Assembly: GCF_036192275.1 (NCBI RefSeq)
Contig: NZ_CP108088.1
Coordinates: forward strand, 4,961,501 to 5,025,500
Direction: 5' to 3'
DNA from: Streptomyces sp. NBC_00250
GTDB taxonomy: Bacteria > Actinomycetota > Actinomycetes > Streptomycetales > Streptomycetaceae
Length of the DNA: 64,000 nucleotides
The position numbers were made by a program, and so were the translations under genes. Positions 49,994-57,137 of this stretch are shown in pieces. Under the pieces are notes generated by a model. That model was not told the DNA's origin. It made no database searches and saw only the letters and a list, made by a program, of their open reading frames with translations. Every line of letters begins with the position of its first letter. Position 1 is the stretch's first letter.

Positions 49994-50195
49994 CTGGAGA
50001 CCACCCTTTCGACGATCGATCAACTTGACGGAAGGGAACCAGCGTAGAGCCGCCGGACCACGCGCTTCGCCGCGCTCCCCCTTCCCGGGGCCCGCCCGGT
50101 GCATCACACCCGTGGTGCGGATGAACGGAAGGTGTCGTGGGGCGTTAGCATCGCGGCCCGGAGCGAGTTCCGGTGAACAGGGAACGGAGTGGCCC

Positions 50196-51074
50196 GTGGC
50201 GCGACCGCGTGTGGGTGTGGCGGTACTGACGATGGGCACACGCCCGGCCGAGCTGGGGGCGCTGCTCGACGCCGTGGCAGGGCAGGACGAACCCGCCGCC
50301 CGGATCGTGGTCGTCGGCAACGGCACCGGGACCCTCCCGGACCTTCCCGAGGGCGTGACCGGCGTGGAACTGCCCGAGAACCGGGGCGTGTCCGGGGGCC
50401 GGAACGTCGCGATCGACACGCTGCGCGCGTTCGGCGACGTGGACGTGGTGGTGGACCTCGACGACGACGGCCTGCTCGTCGACACCGACGTCTTCCGTCG
50501 CCTCGCCGACATGTACGAGGCCGACCCGTTCCTGGGCGTGGTGTCGTTCCGCATCGCCGACGAGACGGGCGAGACGCAGCGCCGCCACGTCCCGCGCCTC
50601 GGGGCGAAGGACCCGATGCGCGGCGGTGAGGTCACGACCTTCCTCGGCGGCGGCCACGGCCTGTCGATGGTGATGCTCGACGAGATCGGCGGCTGGCCGG
50701 AGGACTTCTTCTTCACCCACGAGGAGACCGACATGGCCTGGCGGGCCCTCGACGCGGGCTGGAAGGTCGTCTACGAGCCGAAACTCCTCCTCCAGCACCC
50801 GAAGACCAGCCCCGCCCGGCACGCCGTCTACTACCGGATGACCGCCCGCAACCGCGTCTGGCTGGCCAAGCGCAACCTGCCGGCCCTGCTCGTCCCCGTC
50901 TACCTGGGCGTCTGGACCCTTCTGACCCTGGCCCGCACCCGTTCCCTCCCGGGCCTGGCGTCCTGGTTCGCGGGCTTCGCGGAAGGTGTCCGTCACTCCT
51001 GCGGCCCCCGCCATCCCATGAGCTGGTCCACGGTCCGCCGCATGACCCGCCTGGGCCGCCCGCCGGTGATCTGA
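50196..51074 (+). CDS. family 2 glycosyltransferase
   Basis: 292 residues, GT-A fold. N-terminal RVGVAVLTMGTRPAELGALL and IVVVGNGTG, metal-binding VVVDLDDDG at 85-92, acceptor-side GGHGLSMVM and the catalytic-base region HEETDMAWR at 175-183. A C-terminal hydrophobic stretch (LLVPVYLGVWTLL) suggests membrane association. GTG 50196 follows GGAACGGAG. It probably adds a sugar to a lipid or cell-wall polymer. Divergent from the tail-anchored kinase. Confidence 0.9.
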   Translation: MARPRVGVAVLTMGTRPAELGALLDAVAGQDEPAARIVVVGNGTGTLPDLPEGVTGVELPENRGVSGGRNVAIDTLRAFGDVDVVVDLDDDGLLVDTDVFRRLADMYEADPFLGVVSFRIADETGETQRRHVPRLGAKDPMRGGEVTTFLGGGHGLSMVMLDEIGGWPEDFFFTHEETDMAWRALDAGWKVVYEPKLLLQHPKTSPARHAVYYRMTARNRVWLAKRNLPALLVPVYLGVWTLLTLARTRSLPGLASWFAGFAEGVRHSCGPRHPMSWSTVRRMTRLGRPPVI

Positions 51075-51100
51075 CGAACGGCCTTCCGGTTTCCGAACGG

Positions 51101-51130
51101 CCGTACAACCTTGAACGGCCTTCGTGAGTC
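51101..51130 (+). promoter_or_regulatory. ECF-type promoter-like element upstream of FG-GAP gene 3
   Basis: CCGTACAACC at 51101-51110, 12-bp spacer, CGTGAGTC at 51123-51130: both blocks and spacing are identical to 1161-1190. GAACGGCC occurs three times around it (51076, 51095 and 51113). Confidence 0.6.
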
Positions 51131-51164
51131 CTGTGGTCGTGGCGCCTGGACGCCACGACCACAG
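51131..51164 (+). promoter_or_regulatory. 5' leader stem-loop of FG-GAP gene 3
   Basis: CTGTGGTCGTGGCG (51131-51144) and CGCCACGACCACAG (51151-51164) form a perfect 14-bp stem with a 6-nt loop, directly after the promoter-like element and just before the GGGAGGA ribosome-binding site. Confidence 0.7.
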
Positions 51165-51182
51165 CTCCCGGGAGGAATCCCC

Positions 51183-53414
51183 TTGAAGCACCCCGCCTCC
51201 GCCGGCCGGCGCCTCACCGCCGCAGTCGCCGTCGCCCTCGCGGTGACGGCCGGCGGTCTGACCGCCCCGGCCCTGGCCGCCGCCCCGGCGCCGGTGACCT
51301 CCCCGGCCGCCGACGAGCAGCCGGCCTTCTCCGTACCGGCCGGCACGACGGTCCTCTCCAGCGGCCCGTCCGGCTTCCTGACGTTCCGCGAGGAGGGCAC
51401 GGCCCTCGCCTACGTGTGGGTGCGGAACGACGGCACCCCGACCCGGCTGTCCGGACAGTGGGCCGGGAGCGAGGGCACGGACATCGCCGTACGCAGGGAG
51501 GGCACCAAGCACACCTACGTCGACATGACCACGGGCAAGGAAGTGGTCTCCTACGACACGGCGCAACTCGGCGGTACGCACACGGTCGTCCGCTACCAGG
51601 GCACGTCCCTCGTCACCCGGAAGTACGTGAGCGGTTCCAGCGGCCAGGAACTGCACGTGATCAGCAAGGACGCCGAGGGCAGGACCGTGGACCGCAAGGT
51701 GTCGGGCATGCCCCTGTTCGCCACGCAGAAGAAGACGGAGAGCGACGGCCCGGACACCCTCCTCTACCGGTACGACCATTCCACGGGCGGAGTGCCGCAG
51801 CAGGATCTGGCGGTCGTGGACGTCCCCTCCGCCAAGGTGGTGGCGACGTACGACACCCTCGGTACGAGCGACCTGCTCTCCATGGGCGCGTCGGAGACCC
51901 GGGTGGCCTGGTTCGAATGGTCGAACTACAACAATCCCGTCCTGGCCGTGGCCCGACGGGACGGCACGGAGGTCACCCGCACCCGGCCGTTGAGCGGCTT
52001 CGCGTCGAGCTCCTTCCTGTCCGTGCAGATCATCGGCGACTGGGCCGTCCACACCCTGCAGGGCGGCGGTGCGGCCACGGTCACCGACCCCCTGCACCAG
52101 GTGACGGCCCGTTCGCTGACGACGGGCGAGACCGTCCCCCTCCTCGCGCACGCCTCCCGCCTCGTCGAGTCACCCGACGGCAGCCTGATCACCTCCGGCG
52201 GCACGCTCGACCAGGGCGAGGGCGTGTACCGGATCGCACCCGGTGAGAACGGCGCCCACCCCACCGTCTCCCTCCTGGCGACCACCGGCGTCGCCACCGA
52301 GCTCACCGTGGCGAAGGAGACCCTGCCCCCGACCGGCACCTTCGACCTCGACCGCGCGGGCGGGAAGCTGACCGCCGGCTGGACGCTCAACCGGAAGAAC
52401 GCGCGCGTCACGCTGAAGCTGGTCCATGTCGCCACGGGCCGTTCCGTCACCGTCGTCCCTCCCTACACCGTTCCGGCGACGACCGACTTCCCGCTGGTGT
52501 GGGACGGCCTCTTCGCCGCCAAGTTCCCGGCGTACAACGGCGCCTACACCTGGACGATGACCGCCGCACCCGCCAACGGCATCGGCCCGGCCGTCGAGCG
52601 CAGCGGCTCGTTCACCCTCACTCGCGCGGCCCGGCTGCACGACGTCGACGACAACGGCTCGGCGGACGTGCTCAACCGCTCCGCGAGCGGCACCCTCTCC
52701 TCGTACGACCTCGGGCAGCTCCTGCGGCGTGAGCCGGGCGCGGCGATGGACGCCAACCGGATCGGCAGCGGGTGGAACGCGTACGACCGGATGACCGCCA
52801 CCGGCAACCTCGGCGGTACCCCCGCCGCCGACCTCGTCGCCCGCGACAGGACCGGCGTCCTCTGGTTCTACGAGGGCAAGGGCAAGAACTTCGCGCCCCG
52901 GAAGCGGATCGGCGGCGGGTGGAACACCTACGACAAGCTCACCGGCGGCTCCGACGTCACCGGTGACGGCCGCGTCGATCTCCTCGCCGCCGACAAGACG
53001 GGCGTCCTGTGGCTCCACCCCGGTAAGGGCGACGGCACCTTCGCGCCCCGCAAGAAGATCGGTGGCGGCTGGGGCGGCTACAACCTCCTCTCCGCCACCG
53101 GCAACCTCGCGGGCGCGGGCGCCGGGGACCTCGTCGCCCGCGACCGGGCCGGAGTCCTCTGGCTGTACCTCGGCAAGGGCGACGGCACCTTCGCGGCCCG
53201 GACGAGGATCGGCGGCGGCTGGGGCCTGTTCGACGACCTCGTAGGGGTCGGGGACGCCGACGGCGACGGCCGGAACGACCTGGCGGCCTTCGGGGCGGGC
53301 GGCGGCACCAACCCGGGCCTGCTGCTCTACGGCGGCACCGGCCAGTGGGCGAAGCCGTTCTCCCCGCACCTGCTGGCAGAGGTGGGCTACGACTGGCTGA
53401 ACGACCTCTACTGA
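51183..53414 (+). CDS. secreted FG-GAP/VCBS repeat protein, paralog 3
   Basis: 743 residues, same architecture as the 1240 protein: signal peptide (RRLTAAVAVALAVTAGG, cleavage near ALA-A at about 35), a beta-propeller-like middle, an Ig-like segment (FPLVWDGLFAAKFPAYNGAY) and C-terminal FG-GAP repeats from about 485 (VDDNGSADVLNRSASG, IGGGWNTYDKLTGGSDVTGD). TTG 51183 behind GGGAGGA is chosen because the open frame upstream passes through the leader hairpin. Probably surface-attached or released; ligand unknown. Confidence 0.85.
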   Translation: MKHPASAGRRLTAAVAVALAVTAGGLTAPALAAAPAPVTSPAADEQPAFSVPAGTTVLSSGPSGFLTFREEGTALAYVWVRNDGTPTRLSGQWAGSEGTDIAVRREGTKHTYVDMTTGKEVVSYDTAQLGGTHTVVRYQGTSLVTRKYVSGSSGQELHVISKDAEGRTVDRKVSGMPLFATQKKTESDGPDTLLYRYDHSTGGVPQQDLAVVDVPSAKVVATYDTLGTSDLLSMGASETRVAWFEWSNYNNPVLAVARRDGTEVTRTRPLSGFASSSFLSVQIIGDWAVHTLQGGGAATVTDPLHQVTARSLTTGETVPLLAHASRLVESPDGSLITSGGTLDQGEGVYRIAPGENGAHPTVSLLATTGVATELTVAKETLPPTGTFDLDRAGGKLTAGWTLNRKNARVTLKLVHVATGRSVTVVPPYTVPATTDFPLVWDGLFAAKFPAYNGAYTWTMTAAPANGIGPAVERSGSFTLTRAARLHDVDDNGSADVLNRSASGTLSSYDLGQLLRREPGAAMDANRIGSGWNAYDRMTATGNLGGTPAADLVARDRTGVLWFYEGKGKNFAPRKRIGGGWNTYDKLTGGSDVTGDGRVDLLAADKTGVLWLHPGKGDGTFAPRKKIGGGWGGYNLLSATGNLAGAGAGDLVARDRAGVLWLYLGKGDGTFAARTRIGGGWGLFDDLVGVGDADGDGRNDLAAFGAGGGTNPGLLLYGGTGQWAKPFSPHLLAEVGYDWLNDLY

Positions 53415-53421
53415 CCCCGAA

Positions 53422-53450
53422 GGGGAGCCGGACTCCGAATCCGGCTCCCC
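53422..53450. terminator. terminator after FG-GAP gene 3
   Basis: GGGGAGCCGGA (53422-53432) and TCCGGCTCCCC (53440-53450) form a perfect 11-bp stem with a 7-nt loop, 8 bp after the stop codon. Confidence 0.85.
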
Positions 53451-53964
53451 GGACGGCCACCGGCTGGGTTCGCCGTTTCGCCTGGTCACAGCGTTGGTGT
53501 GCAGTGGGCTCGGGCGGTGTCGCGGAGGCTTGGGGAGCAAGTCGGCTCCCAGACGGCTCCCGGGAGGGACACACCTACGGTGCCTATCGGGAGCGAACTC
53601 GTGCCCTGGGCTTACGAGAGGGCACCCGCCGCCACCTGGCTGATGCCGAGTGCCTGGTCGGGTCCTCCCGGGTGCCGGAGGGTTCCACGACTGGCGCCCG
53701 CGCGGGCCCCGTGGCGGCGGCCGTCACAACGGCCCCAGCGCATTCACTCCGCCGAGGCCGCCCTTCCGGATCGCCACACGTGAGCGTGCTCGATCCACGT
53801 TCAATTCTACGACTGCGGGCCGGACAGGCCGAGAGGGAGAGCGGGTTTCACCGCCCGGCCGATGTCCGCGGGCATGACCGCAGGAACGCGGAGTACCGTG
53901 AGACCACGGCGGTATCTCGTCGGCCATCATGTGTCGGCGGCCCCGCGCAGGCAGGCGGACCACC
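53451..53964. other. 514-bp stretch without a supported gene
   Basis: Open frames exist on both strands, but none shows the third-position GC bias, ribosome-binding site or family motifs of its neighbours. Composition is more mixed, with AT-rich patches (TTCAATTCTACG near 53809). It may hold the promoter of the small-gene operon at 53965 and decayed accessory DNA. I see no repeats or recombination site that I can name. Confidence 0.6.
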
Positions 53965-54160
53965 ATGGCCGAATCCGACACGCCCACCCCTCCCCAGCTC
54001 CTTCCGGACGAGATCCACCGAGCGGTGCATCCCGGCAGGGCCCGACGCGGCACGTGACGCCATGGCCCGTGCGGTCGACGCCGGCAACCTCACCCAGGCC
54101 GCCGAGATCCTCGTCGCCACGCCCACCGAACCAGCGACACACCACCAGGAGTCGGCATGA
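53965..54160 (+). pseudogene. small gene with apparent single-base frameshift
   Basis: From ATG 53965 the frame reads MAESDTPTPPQLLPDEIHRAV and then stops early. One base fewer in CATCCCGGC (54029-54037) would let it continue as HPAGPDAARDAMARAVDAG and on to a TGA at 54158-54160 that overlaps the next gene's ATG by ATGA. The coupling and the coding look of the second half argue for an intact 65-residue ancestor. It may be a true pseudogene or a sequencing error in the C run. No family recognised. Confidence 0.5.
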
Positions 54161-54513
54161 TCCAGATGGCGGACATCCGCGAGTGGCGAACCCACGACGT
54201 GGTGGACACGCGGGGCCACAGGATCGGTGAGCTGGAGGCGGTCTACGTCGACACCAGTACCGACGAGCCGGCCATGGCCACGGTCCGCGTCGGCCTGCCC
54301 ACCCGACACCGTCTGGTGTTCGTCCCCCTGGACGGTGCGACGGTGGGGCCGGGCTACGTGAGGGTCGCCCATGACAAGGCGCTGGTGAAGCAGTGCCCTT
54401 CGATCGGCAGCGACGACGTACTTCCCGCCGAGGACGAGGAGGCGGTCTTCCGGCACTACGACCTCCCCTACCAGCCCGGGGCGAACGGCGAACGCCAGCT
54501 GGCCCGCCGCTGA
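54157..54513 (+). CDS. PRC-barrel domain protein
   Basis: 118 residues. The PRC-barrel fold covers about 4-80: VVDTRGHRIGELEAVYVDTST, then PTRHRLVFVPLDGATVG. These small beta-barrels bind proteins or RNA; in actinobacteria they are often stress-induced and clustered with small membrane proteins. ATG 54157 overlaps the preceding frameshifted gene by 4 bp and has a GGAG site inside it. The 54544 gene follows after 30 bp. Confidence 0.88.
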   Translation: MIQMADIREWRTHDVVDTRGHRIGELEAVYVDTSTDEPAMATVRVGLPTRHRLVFVPLDGATVGPGYVRVAHDKALVKQCPSIGSDDVLPAEDEEAVFRHYDLPYQPGANGERQLARR

Positions 54514-54543
54514 GCTCCCCAACCGACCGAGGGGGCCGCCCTC

Positions 54544-54714
54544 ATGACGCTCTTCCTGGCCGTGATCATCATCGCGATCGTGCTGGGCATCATCGGTGTC
54601 ACCGCCGACGGACTGCTCTTCCTGCTCATCATCGGCATCGTGCTGCTGGTGGCGGACCTCATCTACATCACCATGCGCATGCGCCGCTCCGCCCATCGCC
54701 GCCCTGTCAGGTGA
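54544..54714 (+). CDS. 56-residue two-helix membrane protein
   Basis: ATG 54544 behind GAGGGGGCC gives 56 residues: two hydrophobic helices (FLAVIIIAIVLGIIGV and GLLFLLIIGIVLLVADLIYI) joined by TAD, and a basic tail (MRMRRSAHRRPVR). The type is typical of hydrophobin-like or stress membrane miniproteins found beside PRC-barrel genes. Last gene of the small operon starting at 53965. Confidence 0.75.
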   Translation: MTLFLAVIIIAIVLGIIGVTADGLLFLLIIGIVLLVADLIYITMRMRRSAHRRPVR

Positions 54715-54786
54715 CCCCGACGCGCCGGGCGAACCGGTCTGGACAGCGACGGACCCTGTCCACTGCGTGTGAGGGCGCACATGGGC

Positions 54787-55125
54787 TCAACCGAGGGCGG
54801 CGAGATGGTCGGCGTCGCCACCGCGCCACTCGATGAGGAAGATGGTCGCGTCGTCGCCGGTGACGCCGCCTCGTTCCTGTTTCAGGGAGTGGGAGAGCGT
54901 GCGCACCACCGACCGCACCGCCGTGTGGTCACGGACGGCTCGGTTGGTGCACTCGATGAGCCGCTCCTCGCCGAACTGTTCCCCGCCGGGTCGATGCTCT
55001 TCGATCATGCCGTCGGTGAAACACAGCAGCCGGTCCCCGGGCTGCAGCATCCGCTCGCTGACCACCGGCTCCTCACCACCGAAGCCGACCGGCCAAACGG
55101 CTCCCAAGACGGCCCCGGAAACCAC
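54787..55125 (-). pseudogene. truncated SpoIIE/PP2C-type phosphatase (C-terminal remnant)
   Basis: About 112 residues matching only the last third of a SpoIIE-type phosphatase: GFGGEEPVVSERMLQPGDRL, LLCFTDGMIEEHRP (FTDGxxE, metal Asp) and GGVTGDDATIFLIEW (GDDAT). The N-terminal sensor and first metal-binding motifs are missing. The remnant begins right after the terminator of tRNA-Pro, so the 5' part was probably lost by recombination at the tRNA. No ribosome-binding site supports its own start. Confidence 0.75.
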
Positions 55126-55163
55126 TCAGGGGCCTGATCCGATTTCTCGGATCAGGCCCCTGA
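55126..55163 (-). terminator. terminator downstream of tRNA-Pro
   Basis: TCAGGGGCCTGATCC (55126-55140) and GGATCAGGCCCCTGA (55149-55163) form a perfect 15-bp stem with an 8-nt loop, 16 bp beyond the tRNA 3' end on the minus strand. Confidence 0.85.
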
Positions 55164-55179
55164 CCTGGTCTTGCGGCTG

Positions 55180-55253
55180 TCGGGGTGGCGGGATTTGAAC
55201 CCACGACCTCTTCGTCCCGAACGAAGCGCGCTGCCAAGCTGCGCTACACCCCG
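55180..55253 (-). tRNA. tRNA-Pro (anticodon CGG)
   Basis: A 74-nt cloverleaf on the minus strand: acceptor CGGGGTG/CACCCCG, D-arm GCGC/GCGC, anticodon stem CTTCG/CGAAG with loop TTCGGGA (anticodon CGG, reading CCG), T-arm GTGGG/CCCGC with loop TTCAAAT, discriminator A. CCA is not encoded. The terminator and a truncated gene follow immediately. Confidence 0.95.
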
Positions 55254-55291
55254 ATGTCGCTGCTCTGTTCTTCACGTCGCGGCGACATCGA

Positions 55292-55540
55292 TTACTTTAG
55301 CCCACGCGCGCGCTGAGACGAAATCCGGTTTTCGCGGGGTCGCGGCGCAGGTCGGATGCGGTCCAGGCCGACGATCGCGAGGCCGAGGGCGTAGAAGGCC
55401 GCGCCGAGGACGCACTCGATGACCAGGCCCGTCGCGGCGGACAGGGCGACCACGCTGCGGAAGGCGGCGGCGTAGGGCCTGCGGACGGTGGGGAGCGCGG
55501 CGGCGGCCGGGACTGCGGAGGCGCGGTTCGGCGTGAGCAT
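55292..55540 (-). CDS. small single-helix membrane protein
   Basis: 82 residues with one long hydrophobic helix (about 31-60, VVALSAATGLVIECVLGAAFYALGLAIVG written in parts: VVALSAATGLVIE, CVLGAAFYALGLAIV) and a basic tail. Coding bias is good over the first 60 codons and weaker at the tail. ATG 55540 follows GGCAGGGGG closely. Lies between the metallophosphoesterase and tRNA-Pro. No family recognised. Confidence 0.55.
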   Translation of the reverse strand: MLTPNRASAVPAAAALPTVRRPYAAAFRSVVALSAATGLVIECVLGAAFYALGLAIVGLDRIRPAPRPRENRISSQRARGLK

Positions 55541-55583
55541 GCCCCCTGCCGTAGGAGGAGGGGGATCCGGCGCGCAGCGGCGG

Positions 55584-56522
55584 CTACCCGCGCGCCGTCA
55601 GGGTCAGCAGCGTGACCTCGGGCGGGCAGGCGAAACGGACCGGGGTGAAGCGGTTGGTGCCGCAGCCCGCCGAGACGTGGAGGTACGACGTCCGGTCGGC
55701 GACCGTGTGCGTGGAGAGCCCCTTCACCCGGTCGGTGTCCAGGTCGCAGTTGGTGACGAGCGCCCCGTAGAAGGGGATGCACAGCTGCCCGCCGTGGGTG
55801 TGCCCGGCGAGGATCAGCTCGTACCCGTCGGCCGTGAACGCGTCCAGCGAGCGCAGGTACGGGGCATGGACCACGCCCACCGTGAAGTCGGCCCCGGTGT
55901 CGGGGCCGCCGGCCACCCGCTCGTACCGGTCGCGCTTGATGTGCGGGTCGTCGAGGCCGGTGAACGCGAGCTCCGCCTGCGGCAGCTTGAGCCGGCCGCG
56001 GGTGTTGGTGAGGTCCACCCAGCCCGCCGCGTCGAACGCGTCCCGCATCCCCTCCCAGGGGTTGTGGACGGCGCCGACGACCGGCTTGTTGCCGTTGAGG
56101 CCGTGCCGGCCCTGGACCTTCTCCATCAGATAGCGGCCGGGGTTGCGGGGCGTGGGCCCGTAGTAGTCGTTGGAGCCGAAGACGTACACGCCCGGGAACT
56201 CCATCAGCGGGCCGAGCGCGTCGAGGACCTCCGGTACCGCTTTCGGGTCGGAGAGGTTGTCGCCGGTGTTGACGACGAAGTCCGGGCGGAGCCCGGCGAG
56301 GGACTGGAGCCAGGCCCGCTTCTTGCCCTGGCCGCTCACCATGTGGATGTCGGAGACCTGCAGGACCCGCAGGTCGTCCATGCCTGGCGGGAGCACCGGG
56401 ACCGTCACACGGCGGAGCCGGAAAGAGCGGGCCTCGAAGCCGGCCGCGTAGACGATTCCGGCGGCGGCCGTCGCCGTGAGGCCTGCCGTGATCTTCAGGG
56501 GGAGCCCGTACCGTGCGCGCAT
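55584..56522 (-). CDS. membrane-anchored metallophosphoesterase
   Basis: 312 residues. An N-terminal hydrophobic segment (ITAGLTATAAAGIVYAAG, about 11-28) anchors a calcineurin-like domain: VSDIHMVSG (D-x-H), NTGDN, FGSNDYYG (GNHD variant with Ser-Asn-Asp), VVHAP and AGHTHGGQ. The His of GNHD is replaced, as in some YkuE/YaeI lipid-type enzymes. ATG 56522 with GGGGGA upstream is preferred over a longer frame. It probably acts on phospholipid or nucleotide phosphoesters outside the membrane. Confidence 0.88.
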   Translation of the reverse strand: MRARYGLPLKITAGLTATAAAGIVYAAGFEARSFRLRRVTVPVLPPGMDDLRVLQVSDIHMVSGQGKKRAWLQSLAGLRPDFVVNTGDNLSDPKAVPEVLDALGPLMEFPGVYVFGSNDYYGPTPRNPGRYLMEKVQGRHGLNGNKPVVGAVHNPWEGMRDAFDAAGWVDLTNTRGRLKLPQAELAFTGLDDPHIKRDRYERVAGGPDTGADFTVGVVHAPYLRSLDAFTADGYELILAGHTHGGQLCIPFYGALVTNCDLDTDRVKGLSTHTVADRTSYLHVSAGCGTNRFTPVRFACPPEVTLLTLTARG

Positions 56523-56596
56523 TCCCCCATCGTCGCAGACCCCGGAGGCGTAAATGCGCGGGCGGGTGGGGCGGCACACCTGCCACACTTGGCCTC

Positions 56597-57061
56597 ATGA
56601 CCACGCTCAAGGCGAAGCTCCAGGCCGACCTCAACGCCGCGATCCGGGAGCGCGACGAACTGCGCTCCTCGACCCTGCGGCTGACCATCACCGCGATCAC
56701 CAAGGAGGAGGTCGCGGGCAAGACCAAGCGCGAACTCTCCGACGACGAGGTGCAGAAGGTGATCGCCAAGGAGGCGAAGAAGCGCCGCGAGGCCGCGGAC
56801 GCCTTCGCCCAGGGCGGTCGCACCGAGTCCGCCGAGCGGGAGAAGGCGGAGGGCGTCCTCCTCGACGCGTACCTGCCGAAGCAGCTCAGCGACGAGGAGA
56901 TCGACGGGATCGTCGCGGCGGCCGTCGCGGAGGCCAAGGCCGCCGGCGCCGAGGGCCCGCGTGCCATGGGCGCCGTCATGAAGATCGTGAACCCGAAGGT
57001 GGCCGGCCAGGCCGACGGCGGCCGGGTCGCCGCCTCCGTGAAGAAGCTCCTCGCGGGCTGA
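56597..57061 (+). CDS. GatB/YqeY-domain protein
   Basis: 154 residues matching the YqeY family, a stand-alone version of the tail domain of the GatB amidotransferase subunit: LKAKLQADLNAAIRERDELR, ELSDDEVQKVIAKEAKKRREA, AYLPKQLSDEEI and MGAVMKIVNPKVAGQADG. Thought to bind RNA or tRNA; the precise role is unknown. ATG 56597; it ends at the strong terminator at 57078. Confidence 0.92.
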   Translation: MTTLKAKLQADLNAAIRERDELRSSTLRLTITAITKEEVAGKTKRELSDDEVQKVIAKEAKKRREAADAFAQGGRTESAEREKAEGVLLDAYLPKQLSDEEIDGIVAAAVAEAKAAGAEGPRAMGAVMKIVNPKVAGQADGGRVAASVKKLLAG

Positions 57062-57077
57062 TTCGGGCGGACCACAG

Positions 57078-57115
57078 CCGAGAGGGCGCCCCGCGGATGC
57101 GGGGCGCCCTCTCGG
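57078..57115. terminator. bidirectional terminator between YqeY and PBP genes
   Basis: CCGAGAGGGCGCCCCGC (57078-57094) and GCGGGGCGCCCTCTCGG (57099-57115): perfect 17-bp stem, 4-nt loop, between convergent genes. Confidence 0.92.
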
Positions 57116-57137
57116 TGTGTACGGGGTAAGGGGACCG

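Noticed and set aside
53724..54053. Minus-strand 109-codon frame in the gene-poor stretch
   Set aside because: No coding bias, no recognisable domain, and it runs across the plus-strand small gene.
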